Shown here piece after piece: positions 17,123 through 26,454 of a stretch of 64,000 bases of DNA. Made by a program: the position numbers and the translations under genes. The notes under the pieces were generated by a model, which saw only the letters and a program-made list of their open reading frames with translations, was not told the origin of the DNA and did no database searches. The DNA is from Rhizobium sp. Root1220 (lineage in GTDB: Bacteria; Pseudomonadota; Alphaproteobacteria; Rhizobiales; Rhizobiaceae): NCBI RefSeq assembly GCF_001426265.1, contig NZ_LMDG01000001.1:130450-194449 (forward strand). The letters run 5' to 3'. The number at the start of each line of letters is the position of its first letter. Within the stretch, counting starts at the first letter, position 1.

Positions 17123-18031
17123 ATGCTGAAGAAAATCGCACTTGCCGTCACGCTCTCTGCCTTTTCGGCAGGCGCGGTTGCGGCCGCCGACGTCGTCGTC
17201 TCGTCGAAGATCGATACGGAGGGCACGCTGCTCGGTAACGTCATCGCGCTGGCGCTGAACGCAAACGGCATCAAGACGCAGGATCGGATCGCACTCGGCG
17301 CGACGCCCGTCGTGCGCAAGGCGATCACCGCAGGCGAAATCGACATCTACCCCGAATACACGGGCAATGCCGGTTTCTTCTTCAACAAGCCTGACGATGC
17401 TGCCTGGAAGAACCTGCAGCAGGGCTATGACATGGCCAAGAAGCTGGACTACGACGCCAACAAGATAGTCTGGTTGACGCCGTCGCCTGCCAACAACACA
17501 TGGGCGATCGCCGTACGCAACGACGTCGCGGCGCCAAACAGCTTGAAGACGATGTCGGATTTCGGCAAGTGGGTTGCCGGCGGCGGTGCCGCCAAGCTCG
17601 TGGCTTCCGCAGAGTTCGTCAATTCAGCAGGTGCGCTGCCCGCCTTCCAGACGACCTACGGCTTCACGCTGAAGCCGGACCAGCAGATCGTGCTGTCCGG
17701 CGGTGACACCGCCGCCACCATCAAGGCCGCCGCCGACCAGACGAACGGCGCCAACACCGCCATGGTCTACGGCACTGACGGTGCCATCGAAGCTGCCGAA
17801 TTGACGGTTCTCGAAGACGACAAGAGCGTGCAGCAGGTCTATGCGCCGACCCCGATCATCCGCGAGGAGGTATTGAAGGCAAATCCCAAGATCGAGGAAG
17901 TACTTGCCCCGATCTTCAAGGGCCTGACCGCAGACGACCTGCGCAGGCTGAACGGCAAGATCCAGGTTGACGGCGAGCCGGCAAAGGCCGTTGCCGAAGG
18001 CTATCTGAAGGAAAAGGGCTTCCTGAAGTAA
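17123..18031 (+). CDS. Osmoprotectant ABC transporter substrate-binding protein (YehZ/OsmX-like)
   Basis: A 302-residue protein starting behind AAGGGGA, with a signal peptide (basic start, hydrophobic core, A-V-A-A-A-D cleavage near residue 22). The mature part matches the OpuAC/OsmF fold: V-V-V-S-S-K-I-D-T-E-G-T-L-L-G-N, E-I-D-I-Y-P-E-Y-T-G-N-A near residue 75 (binding-site tyrosines) and L-T-P-S-P-A-N-N-T-W. Members bind glycine betaine, choline or related quaternary amines in the periplasm. It heads a binding protein-permease-ATPase-permease operon. Confidence 0.9.
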   Translation: MLKKIALAVTLSAFSAGAVAAADVVVSSKIDTEGTLLGNVIALALNANGIKTQDRIALGATPVVRKAITAGEIDIYPEYTGNAGFFFNKPDDAAWKNLQQGYDMAKKLDYDANKIVWLTPSPANNTWAIAVRNDVAAPNSLKTMSDFGKWVAGGGAAKLVASAEFVNSAGALPAFQTTYGFTLKPDQQIVLSGGDTAATIKAAADQTNGANTAMVYGTDGAIEAAELTVLEDDKSVQQVYAPTPIIREEVLKANPKIEEVLAPIFKGLTADDLRRLNGKIQVDGEPAKAVAEGYLKEKGFLK

Positions 18032-18045
18032 TCTCGTCGCCCGAT

Positions 18046-18078
18046 GCTCCGCCTCGCAGCGAGGCGGAGCACTTTTTT
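18046..18078 (+). terminator. Intrinsic terminator-like hairpin after the binding-protein gene
   Basis: GCTCCGCCTCG (18046-18056) pairs perfectly with CGAGGCGGAGC (18060-18070) around a CAG loop, followed by six T at 18073-18078. It is a very strong stem inside the operon, so it probably allows partial read-through and sets a high ratio of binding protein to membrane subunits. Confidence 0.85.
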
Positions 18079-18096
18079 CCGGACAGGGATGGATTG

Positions 18097-19259
18097 ATGG
18101 AAGAAACTTTAGCGGTCCGCAAACTGGACCGGCTCGGCGTGGTTCTGGTTGCCGCCGCTGCAATCGCCACGGCGCTTCTGCCCTTCATCTACGTGAAGGC
18201 CAACCGCATTGCGGCCGGCAAACCGCTGCTGCTAACCCACCTCTTGGGCCAGCCTTCAGTCCTCGTCCTGACGCTCCTTCTCGTCGCCACCGCCTTCGCG
18301 GTCCTTTACCTGCAGAACCCTTTTACCAGGCTGGTCATTGCAACGCTCTGCTTCGCCGCCCTGCTCGCCGCCATTGGTTTCGTCGCGACGGCCTTCACGC
18401 CGGTAAACAGTACTGTAGCCCGCATGACCCCGGGCGCGGGATTCTGGGTTCTGTTTGCCGTCATCGGCCTTGTCGTCTCCGACGCGCTGGTGAAGATCAA
18501 ACTGACACCGTGGATGCGCATCGCGAGCCTTGCCGCGTATACGGCCCTTTCGGGCCTCTTCCTGTCCTCCGGTCTGCTCGACAGCCTCTCGATCATGAAG
18601 GAGTTCGCCACGCGGTCCGATCAATTCTGGACCGAGGCGCTTGCGCACCTGCTGCTTGCATTTGGTTCACTGCTGATCGCCGTCGTCATCGGCCTGCCGC
18701 TCGGCATCCTCTGCTTCTGGGTACCGAAGCTGCGCGCTTCCGTGCTGCAGGGCCTGAGCCTGATCCAGACGATTCCGAGCCTTGCCCTCTTCGGTATCCT
18801 GATGCTGCCGCTCGGCTACATTGCAACGCATGTCCCTGCCGCCGCCGCTCTCGGCATTCGCGGCATCGGCGCGGCACCGGCGCTGATCGCATTGGTCCTC
18901 TATTCGCTGCTGCCGATCGTCGCCAATACCGTCGTCGGCCTGCAGGGCGTCGATCCCTCCGTACGCGACGCCGCGGCCGGCATGGGGCTGACACGCCGGC
19001 AAATCCTCACCGGCATCGACCTGCCGCTCGCCTTTCCGGTCATCCTCACCGGCATCCGCATCGTGCTCGTGCAGTCGATCGGGCTGGTGACGGTCGCCGC
19101 GCTCATCGGGGGCGGCGGGTTCGGCATCTTCATCTTCCAGGGCCTTGGCCAGACCGCCATGGACCTTGTGCTGCTCGGCGCCGTGCCGACCGTCTTCTTC
19201 GCCTTTTCCTCGGCCGTCATCCTCGATGCGGTCATCGACAGCATACGGGGAACCGCAGC

Positions 19260-19263
<4 letters not shown>
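18097..19263 (+). CDS. Osmoprotectant ABC transporter permease (YehY-like)
   Basis: A 388-residue permease starting at ATG 18097 (TTG at 18094 also opens the frame). It has an N-terminal extension of about five hydrophobic segments (about 15-190), as in YehY/OsmY-type permeases, followed by a binding-protein-dependent transport domain (about 195-380). The latter carries the E-A-A-like coupling loop V-R-D-A-A-A-G-M-G-L-T and Q-S-I-G-L-V-T-V-A-A-L-I-G-G-G-G-F-G. Its stop codon overlaps the start of the ATPase (ATGA), giving tight translational coupling. Confidence 0.9.
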
Positions 19264-20200
<937 letters not shown>

Positions 20201-20204
<4 letters not shown>

Positions 20205-20950
20205 GACTGATCGTCGCCAACCTGTTTCGCGTTACGGCGCTGATCGTGCTGCTGATCCTGCTGTTCAAGACGGAATGGCTGTCGTTCCTGTTCGTGCCGC
20301 TGACAAGCAACGGCGCACCGGCTGTCTATACACAAAACAGCCTGCCGCTGCTGGCCGCCGCCCATCTCTATCTTGTTGCGATCTCGATCGTCGGCAGCGC
20401 TATCCTCGCCATCCTCGGCGGCATATTCGTCACCCGGAAAAGCGGCGAGGATTTCCTGCCGCTGTCGCGGGCAATCGCCAATGCCGGCCAGACCTTTCCT
20501 CCCGTTGCGGTGCTGGCACTGGCCGTTCCCGCTACCGGTTTCGGCGCCGCGCCGACGCTGATCGCGCTCTTTCTCTACGGGCTGCTACCGATCTTCGAGA
20601 ACACGGTGGCGGGTCTCCACCAGGTTTCGCCATCGGTGCTCGACGCTGCCGACGGCATGGGCATGGACACGAGGCAGCGGCTGTTCCGCGTGGAACTGCC
20701 GCTTGCCATGCCGCTCATACTTGAGGGCCTGAAGGTCGCGACAGTCATCAATATCGGCACTGCGACGATCGGCTCGACGGTTGCAGCCAAGGGGCTCGGC
20801 GAGGTGATCATCGCCGGCTTGATCTCCGATAATACCGCCTTCATCCTCCAGGGAGGCCTGATCGTCGGGCTGATGGCGGTGCTGATCTACGATGCAATGG
20901 GGCTCGTCGAAAGCGCAATCACGCGAAGAATGGGCTTGCGCCAGGCGTGA
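20201..20950 (+). CDS. Osmoprotectant ABC transporter permease (YehW-like)
   Basis: The true start is ATG 20201, overlapping the ATPase stop (ATGA); the longer open frame from 19913 is antisense-type noise within the ATPase gene. The 249-residue permease has about six transmembrane segments and the coupling motif V-L-D-A-A-D-G-M-G-M-D, plus N-I-G-T-A-T-I-G-S-T-V-A-A-K-G-L-G. It is the second membrane subunit of the importer and completes the YehZ-Y-X-W order. Confidence 0.92.
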
Positions 20951-20962
20951 TGCTGCGGCTAC

Positions 20963-21000
20963 CAAGGCTGCCGTGATATCGGCAATGGGAGGCAGCCTTG
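20963..21000 (+). promoter_or_regulatory. Inverted repeat enclosing the start codon of the glyoxalase gene
   Basis: CAAGGCTGCC (20963-20972) is perfectly complementary to GGCAGCCTTG (20991-21000), with an 18-base loop. The second arm contains the TTG start codon at 20998 and lies on the end of GGGAGG, its ribosome site. In RNA this could hide the start site; it could also serve as the 3' end of the importer transcript, though no T-run follows. Confidence 0.5.
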
Positions 21001-21393
21001 GCCAAGATGATCCACTCCATGATCCGCGTTCTCGACGAGGCACGCTCGGTCGAGTTCTACGGCAAGGTGTTCGGGCTAGAGATTGCTGACCGCATCGAAT
21101 TCGAGACATTCACGCTGATCTATCTTAGCAACCGGGAAACCGGCTTCGAGCTGGAACTGACGGTCAATCAGGGCCGGGTCGAGCCCTATAGTCTCGGCGA
21201 CGGCCACGGTCACCTTGCCGTCTCGGTGGACGAGGTCGCCGTCGAGCACAAGCGGCTGGCGGAAGCCGGCCTCAACCCCGGCAAGCTCGTCGAGCTCAAC
21301 CGCGACGGCAAACTGCTGGCGCTGTTTTTCTTCATCAGCGACCCGGACGGCTACAAGATCGAAGTCCTGCAGCGCCACGGCCGCTACCTCTAA
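20998..21393 (+). CDS. gloA: Glyoxalase I-like VOC protein (lactoylglutathione lyase)
   Basis: A 131-residue protein from TTG 20998, chosen because GGGAGG ends 5-6 bases upstream; ATG 21007 is the alternative. It has the two beta-alpha-beta-beta-beta modules of glyoxalase I and all four metal ligands of the E. coli enzyme pattern: His in I-H-S-M-I-R-V, Glu in F-E-L-E-L-T, His in H-G-H-L-A-V and Glu in K-I-E-V-L-Q. It would convert the methylglyoxal-glutathione hemithioacetal to S-lactoylglutathione. It is 9 bases upstream of the mannosidase gene, likely co-transcribed. Confidence 0.85.
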   Translation: MAKMIHSMIRVLDEARSVEFYGKVFGLEIADRIEFETFTLIYLSNRETGFELELTVNQGRVEPYSLGDGHGHLAVSVDEVAVEHKRLAEAGLNPGKLVELNRDGKLLALFFFISDPDGYKIEVLQRHGRYL

Positions 21394-21402
21394 GAGCACA
21401 TC

Positions 21403-23856
21403 ATGATCGAAAAGACCGAACTGAACCGCGGCTGGACACTCTCCTGCAACGTTGCAGGAAAACCTGACCTGCCTGCCACGATTCCGGCCAGCGTGCCTGG
21501 CTGCGTGCATCTCGACCTGCTGGCAAGCCGGCTGATCCCTGATCCCTATATCGACGTCAACGAGATCACCAATGACTGGATCGGCCGTGAAGACTGGACC
21601 TATCATTGCAGCTTCGAGGCCGAGCCTGATGAGGCCAAGGTGCAGGAACTGGTCTTCGAGGGGCTCGATACGATCGCGACGATCGTCCTCAACGGCGAGG
21701 AAATCGGCCGGACCTTCAACATGCACCGGACCTACCGATTCGACGTTTCAGCGCTGCTGAGAAATGGCGGCAACGAGCTCAGTGTCACCTTCCGCTCCGC
21801 CTACGCCTATGGCGAGGAGATGGAAGCGCACTATGGCTACCGCCCGAACAACTACCCGGGGCCGGGCAACCTGATGCGCAAGATGGCGTGCAATTTCGGC
21901 TGGGACTGGGGTCCGACGCTGGTGACCTCAGGCATATGGAAGCCCGTGCGGCTGGAGAGCTGGAACCGGGCGCGGCTAGCGGAAACGCGGGTATCGGCGA
22001 CGCTTGCCGGCGGCGACGGGCTGGTGACGATCGTTGCGCAATTGGCGCGCGCGGATGCGGCGGTGGCGTATACACTCACGGCCGAGATCGGCGGCGTTCG
22101 ACAGAGCATCGAGGTTGCCGCGGGCATGGACGAAGCCAGCTTCGAGGTGCGCGTGCCCTCGCCGCAGATCTGGTGGCCGCATCATCTCGGCGCGCAGCCG
22201 CTCTATCCGCTGCGTCTCGAAATGCGAGATAGCGTAAGCAACGATTTACTCGACGAATATTCGAGAGAGATCGGCTTCCGGTCGGTCAGGCTCGACACCT
22301 CGGCCGACGAGCACGGTTCGGCCTTCACCTTCGTCATCAACGATGTGCCGCTTTTCCTCTGTGGCGCCAACTGGATTCCCGACGATTGCTTTCCGTCGCG
22401 AGTGACGGCAGAGCGCTATGCCTCGCGCATCGATGAGGCAAAGGCGGCCAATATCAACCTGCTGCGCGTCTGGGGCGGCGGCATATTCGAGCGGGACGAA
22501 TTCTACGAGGCCTGCGACCGCGCTGGTATGCTGGTCTGGCAGGATTTTCTCTTTGCCTGTGCCTCCTACCCGGAGGAGGAGCCGCTGCGCAGCGAGGTCG
22601 AGGCGGAGGTGCGCGACAATGTCGTGCGTCTGATGCCGCATGCCTCGCTGATCGTCTGGAACGGCAACAACGAGAATATCTGGGGCTTCGACGAATGGGG
22701 TTGGCGGCCGATCATCAAGGATGGCACCAGCTGGGGGCTTGGCTACTATCTCGACGTGCTGCCGAAGCTCTGCGCCGAACTCGACCCGGATCGACCCTAT
22801 TATCCGGGCAGCCCCTATTCCGGCACGATGGAGATCGAACCAAACGCCGATGCGCATGGCTGCAAGCATATCTGGGACGTCTGGAACGATGTCGGCTACG
22901 AGGTCTATCGCAACTATATCCCGCGCTTCTGCTCCGAATTCGGCTGGCAGGCGCCGCCGAACTGGGCGACGCTGGAGGAAAGCGTGCATGACGCGCCGCT
23001 GACGCCGGTCTCCAACGGCGTGTTCCATCACCAGAAGGCGACGCAAGGCAACGACAAGCTGATCCGGGGCCTTGCCGGACATCTGCCCGAGCCGCAGACG
23101 ATGGACGACTGGCATTTCGCCACGCAGCTCAACCAGGCGCGCGCCATCCGCTTTGCTGTCGAGCACATGCGTTCGCATCGCAATATCTGCAAGGGTGCCG
23201 TCGTCTGGCAGTTCAACGACTGCTGGCCGGTCACCTCCTGGGCGGCGCTGGATTCGGCCGGACGGCGCAAGCCACTCTGGTATGCCATGCAGAAAGCCTT
23301 CGACCCTCGCCTCCTGACTATCCAGCCGCGCGCGGCCGGTCTGGCGGCTGTTGCGGTCAACGAGCGGACGCTGTTCTGGCGGGCGAAGATCAGCGGCAAA
23401 CGCATGCGCCTCGACGGCACGGTGTTGGCCCAATTCGAATTCTGGCGGCTGCTCTGCGACCGCTTCGAGGCCGAGGAATTTCCGCTGCCGAAGGATATCG
23501 CCACGGCTGATGCGGCAAGCGACGAGGTGATCGTCGTCGACATGCTCGACCGGCGCGCCTTCCACTATTTCGTCGAGGATATCGAGCTAAGGTTGCCGGC
23601 ACCGCGTCTTGCCGTGGAGGTGAGCCGCAGCGCCGATGGTTGCGATGTCCGGGTGACGGCCGAAAGCTTCCTGAAGGACCTCTGCCTGATGGCGGACCGT
23701 CTCGATCCGGCGGCAGCTGTCGATTCGATGCTTGTAACGCTTCTGCCGGGCGAGAGCCATGTCTTCAAGGTGAAGACGGCGCAGGCCATCTCATATAAAG
23801 ACATTACCGTCGGCAAAATACTGCGATCCGCCAACGATCTGGTTCAAACGGCCTGA
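21403..23856 (+). CDS. Beta-mannosidase, glycoside hydrolase family 2
   Basis: An 817-residue GH2 enzyme without a signal peptide, so it is probably cytoplasmic. It starts with G-W-T-L and P-A-S-V-P-G-C-V-H-L-D, typical of mannosidase sugar-binding domains. Domains in order are a jelly-roll (about 1-185), an immunoglobulin-like domain (about 190-285), a TIM barrel (about 290-610) and C-terminal beta-domains. The acid/base Glu is E424 in W-N-G-N-N-E-N, and the nucleophile is E512 in S-E-F-G-W-Q. It releases mannose from beta-mannosides, perhaps plant-derived oligosaccharides. The transporter next door (YehZYXW-like) is not an obvious sugar partner. Confidence 0.92.
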   Translation: MIEKTELNRGWTLSCNVAGKPDLPATIPASVPGCVHLDLLASRLIPDPYIDVNEITNDWIGREDWTYHCSFEAEPDEAKVQELVFEGLDTIATIVLNGEEIGRTFNMHRTYRFDVSALLRNGGNELSVTFRSAYAYGEEMEAHYGYRPNNYPGPGNLMRKMACNFGWDWGPTLVTSGIWKPVRLESWNRARLAETRVSATLAGGDGLVTIVAQLARADAAVAYTLTAEIGGVRQSIEVAAGMDEASFEVRVPSPQIWWPHHLGAQPLYPLRLEMRDSVSNDLLDEYSREIGFRSVRLDTSADEHGSAFTFVINDVPLFLCGANWIPDDCFPSRVTAERYASRIDEAKAANINLLRVWGGGIFERDEFYEACDRAGMLVWQDFLFACASYPEEEPLRSEVEAEVRDNVVRLMPHASLIVWNGNNENIWGFDEWGWRPIIKDGTSWGLGYYLDVLPKLCAELDPDRPYYPGSPYSGTMEIEPNADAHGCKHIWDVWNDVGYEVYRNYIPRFCSEFGWQAPPNWATLEESVHDAPLTPVSNGVFHHQKATQGNDKLIRGLAGHLPEPQTMDDWHFATQLNQARAIRFAVEHMRSHRNICKGAVVWQFNDCWPVTSWAALDSAGRRKPLWYAMQKAFDPRLLTIQPRAAGLAAVAVNERTLFWRAKISGKRMRLDGTVLAQFEFWRLLCDRFEAEEFPLPKDIATADAASDEVIVVDMLDRRAFHYFVEDIELRLPAPRLAVEVSRSADGCDVRVTAESFLKDLCLMADRLDPAAAVDSMLVTLLPGESHVFKVKTAQAISYKDITVGKILRSANDLVQTA

Positions 23857-23886
23857 ACGGGCCCCGTCGACGACGGGGCCCGTTCA
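23854..23886. terminator. Perfect 16-bp inverted repeat overlapping the mannosidase stop codon
   Basis: TGAACGGGCCCCGTCG (from 23854, including the TGA stop) is mirrored exactly by CGACGGGGCCCGTTCA, ending at 23886, with a single base between. The hairpin sits between two convergent genes and probably ends transcription, although no T-run follows on either strand. Confidence 0.6.
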
Positions 23887-23973
23887 GCTCCTCGTGCCGC
23901 GCTGCGCAGCCAACGGGCGCTTGCGGCGTGGCGGATAGCGCATGATCATAAAGTCATGCGCCAACGGACGACG

Positions 23974-24366
23974 TTACATCCAGTAAGGTGGCACGCCGTA
24001 GTAGTCGTAGACCCGGCGGCCATTGTCATTATACCAGCTGTCGTCATCGTCCGAATAGCTCGGCGCACCGTCGATCTGCTCCTTGGTTAGGTCGATACGG
24101 TAACCATCCAGTTGTGTATCGTAGGTCAGCTTCTCCCAAGGCAGCGGATAATGATCGTGACCGATGCCGAGGAAGCCACCGAAACTCAGTACTGCATAGG
24201 CCACACGGCCGTCGTGCTTTCCGAGAATCAGTCGTTCGATCGAGCCGATATGGCCGCCGTCTGAACCATACACACGGGTGCCCTCAACCCGGTCGCTAGC
24301 AATCAGCGTTGGCGTATCCTTGACATTAGGGTCGCGGCGGTTGTTGTCAGCGTCCTGATGCAGCAT
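23974..24366 (-). CDS. PRC-barrel domain protein
   Basis: A 130-residue protein starting at ATG 24366 behind AGAGGAGG; the in-frame extension to 24441 has no ribosome site. Residues about 20-95 form a PRC-barrel: S-D-R-V-E-G-T-R-V-Y-G, G-H-I-G-S-I-E-R-L-I-L-G-K and G-R-V-A-Y-A-V-L-S-F-G-G-F-L-G-I-G-x-D-x-Y-P-L-P-W. The tail is Asp/Tyr rich. Small soluble PRC-barrel proteins of this kind are common in rhizobia and often stress-induced, but their function is not known. Confidence 0.85.
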   Translation of the reverse strand: MLHQDADNNRRDPNVKDTPTLIASDRVEGTRVYGSDGGHIGSIERLILGKHDGRVAYAVLSFGGFLGIGHDHYPLPWEKLTYDTQLDGYRIDLTKEQIDGAPSYSDDDDSWYNDNGRRVYDYYGVPPYWM

Positions 24367-24470
24367 CTGCACCTCCTCTTTTGGGTTCCTCGTGGTTGAT
24401 TCCACTCCTGAAGAACGCCGCGCCTTACTCAAAGTTCCCACATCGGCGACGCTGTTGGAGATCGCTCATA

Positions 24471-24499
24471 TTGACGTTTACGTCAAAGTTATTATAGCT
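24471..24499 (+). promoter_or_regulatory. fadD promoter with palindromic operator over the -35
   Basis: TTGACG (24471-24476) and TATAGC (24494-24499) are separated by exactly 17 bases. The perfect palindrome TTGACGTTTACGTCAA spans 24471-24486 and covers the -35, so a bound protein would block RNA polymerase. The motif resembles sites I recall for MerR-type LiuR regulators of acyl-CoA catabolism; that link is unverified. A leader of about 110 bases follows. Confidence 0.7.
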
Positions 24500-24614
24500 C
24501 TAATCTCGGCTTGAACCATTCAAGCAATGACATAAGCTGCCGGCTCGGGAGATGGAGGATCGACCGATCGGCTTGCCGGTTAGACGGGCTGCAGCGGACA
24601 GGGAGAGAGATACC

Positions 24615-26315
24615 ATGAACAGCATTTCCGGCCATCCAAGTGCTGCGAAACCGGAAAAGCCGTGGCTTGCCGCCTACCCGGATGTCGTTCCGGCCGAGCT
24701 TCCGCCAATGGAGCACGAATCGTTGGCGGAACTGCTGGAAAAATCCTGCGCGCGCTATGCCGACCGAATAGCCTTTTCCAGCATGGGCAAATCCCTGACC
24801 TATCGCGAGCTGGAGAACCTTACCCGAAAGATCGCCGCCTGGCTGCAAAGTACTGGTCTTGAGAAGGGCGATCGCGTCGCCGTCATGATGCCAAATGTCT
24901 TGCAGACCCCGATTGCTGTCTACGGCATCCTGAGGGCCGGCCTGGTGGTGGTCAACGTCAATCCGTTGTACACACCACGCGAACTCGAACACCAGTTGGC
25001 CGATTCCGGTGCCAAGGCGATTTTCGTGCTCGAGAATTTTGCCCGCACAGTCGAACAGGTTCTTGCGAAGACGGATGTGCGGCATGTCGTCGTCACCTCT
25101 CTCGGCGAGATGCTGGGCGCCAAGGGACTGATCGTCAATCTGATCGTCCGCAAGGTGAAGAAGCTCGTCCCGTCCTGGTCGATCCCAAAGCACAAGACCT
25201 TCCGGCAGATCCTGGCCGAGGGTTCAGGCAAGGCGCTGAAGCCTAGCGGCCTGAAAAGCAGCGATATCGCGTTTCTCCAATATACCGGCGGCACGACGGG
25301 GGTCGCCAAGGGCGCCATCCTCACGCACAGCAACCTTCTGTGCAACAAGATGCAGCTGCAGCTCTGGCTGAAATCCGCCTTCGACAGCAAGAAGCAGCCG
25401 GACGTTCTGAATTTCCTGTGCGCGCTGCCGCTCTATCATATCTTCGCGCTGACGGTGAATTCGCTGATGGGCATGTCTCTTGGCGCACACAATGTCCTCA
25501 TCGCCAATCCGCGCGACATCCCCGCGCTGGTCAGGGAATTCTCCAAGTCGAACGTGCATATTTTTCCAGGCCTCAACACACTGTTCAACGCGCTGATGAA
25601 CAATGCAGAATTCGCCAAGCTCGACTTTTCGTCGCTGGTGATGTCGCTGGGCGGCGGCATGGCGGTACAGCGGCCAGTGGCTGAACGTTGGCTGAAGATG
25701 ACCGGCTCCCACATCACCGAGGGGTACGGGCTGTCCGAGACATCCCCCGTGGCAACGGCCAACCGCTTTGATTCCCCCGAGTTCACCGGTTCCATCGGTT
25801 TGCCGATTCCATCGACCGAGCTCGACATCCGCGACGAGGACGGCAATTCGCTGTCGCTCGGCGAGGTCGGCGAGATCTGCATCCGCGGGCCGCAGGTCAT
25901 GGCCGGGTACTGGCAAAAACCGGAGGATACTGCCCGCGCGATGACCCCGGACGGCTACTTCCGCACCGGCGACATGGGTTTCATGGACGGGCGCGGTTAT
26001 ACAAAGATCGTCGACCGCAAGAAGGACATGATCATCGTTTCCGGTTTCAACGTCTATCCGAACGAAATCGAGGAGGTCGCGGCCATGCATCCGGGCATTC
26101 TCGAAGCGGCAGCAATTGGTATCGCCGACCAGCATTCCGGCGAGGCCGTGAAACTTTTCGTAGTCCGCAAGGATCTGGCGCTGACCGAGGCTGACGTAAA
26201 AAGCCACTGCGCCGCGAACCTGACGAACTACAAGCGCCCGCGCTTCATCGAATTCCGCACCGAATTGCCGAAATCACCGGTCGGCAAGATCTTGCGCAAG
26301 GATCTGCGCAGCTGA
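24615..26315 (+). CDS. fadD: Long-chain fatty-acid-CoA ligase
   Basis: The start at 24615 follows GGGAGAG; an in-frame extension to 24552 is less likely. The 566-residue AMP-forming ligase has the P-loop Y-T-G-G-T-T-G-V-A-K-G-A (about 220-231), G-Y-G-L-S-E-T-S-P (about 375-383), the adenylate-binding Y-F-R-T-G-D-M-G and the hinge K-D-M-I-I-V-S-G-F-N-V-Y-P. The C-terminal catalytic Lys is in S-P-V-G-K-I-L-R-K. It activates long-chain fatty acids to acyl-CoA for degradation. Its promoter carries a palindromic operator, and a terminator follows, so it is a single-gene unit. Confidence 0.92.
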   Translation: MNSISGHPSAAKPEKPWLAAYPDVVPAELPPMEHESLAELLEKSCARYADRIAFSSMGKSLTYRELENLTRKIAAWLQSTGLEKGDRVAVMMPNVLQTPIAVYGILRAGLVVVNVNPLYTPRELEHQLADSGAKAIFVLENFARTVEQVLAKTDVRHVVVTSLGEMLGAKGLIVNLIVRKVKKLVPSWSIPKHKTFRQILAEGSGKALKPSGLKSSDIAFLQYTGGTTGVAKGAILTHSNLLCNKMQLQLWLKSAFDSKKQPDVLNFLCALPLYHIFALTVNSLMGMSLGAHNVLIANPRDIPALVREFSKSNVHIFPGLNTLFNALMNNAEFAKLDFSSLVMSLGGGMAVQRPVAERWLKMTGSHITEGYGLSETSPVATANRFDSPEFTGSIGLPIPSTELDIRDEDGNSLSLGEVGEICIRGPQVMAGYWQKPEDTARAMTPDGYFRTGDMGFMDGRGYTKIVDRKKDMIIVSGFNVYPNEIEEVAAMHPGILEAAAIGIADQHSGEAVKLFVVRKDLALTEADVKSHCAANLTNYKRPRFIEFRTELPKSPVGKILRKDLRS

Positions 26316-26340
26316 TTCTTGAAGGTTGCGTGAAATCTCG

Positions 26341-26369
26341 AGCCATCCGCCGCCGCGGGTGGCTTTTTT
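26341..26369 (+). terminator. Intrinsic terminator of fadD
   Basis: AGCCATCC (26341-26348) pairs with GGGTGGCT (26357-26364; one G-T pair), followed by a T-run to 26369. It lies 25 bases after the fadD stop. Confidence 0.85.
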
Positions 26370-26454
26370 GCGTTGTGAACGGTCGCCGAACTTGATTTGC
26401 GCCCTACAAAGCGAATAGTTTCCGCGACCCTCTCGCCCTGCAAAGGAGCCTCCC

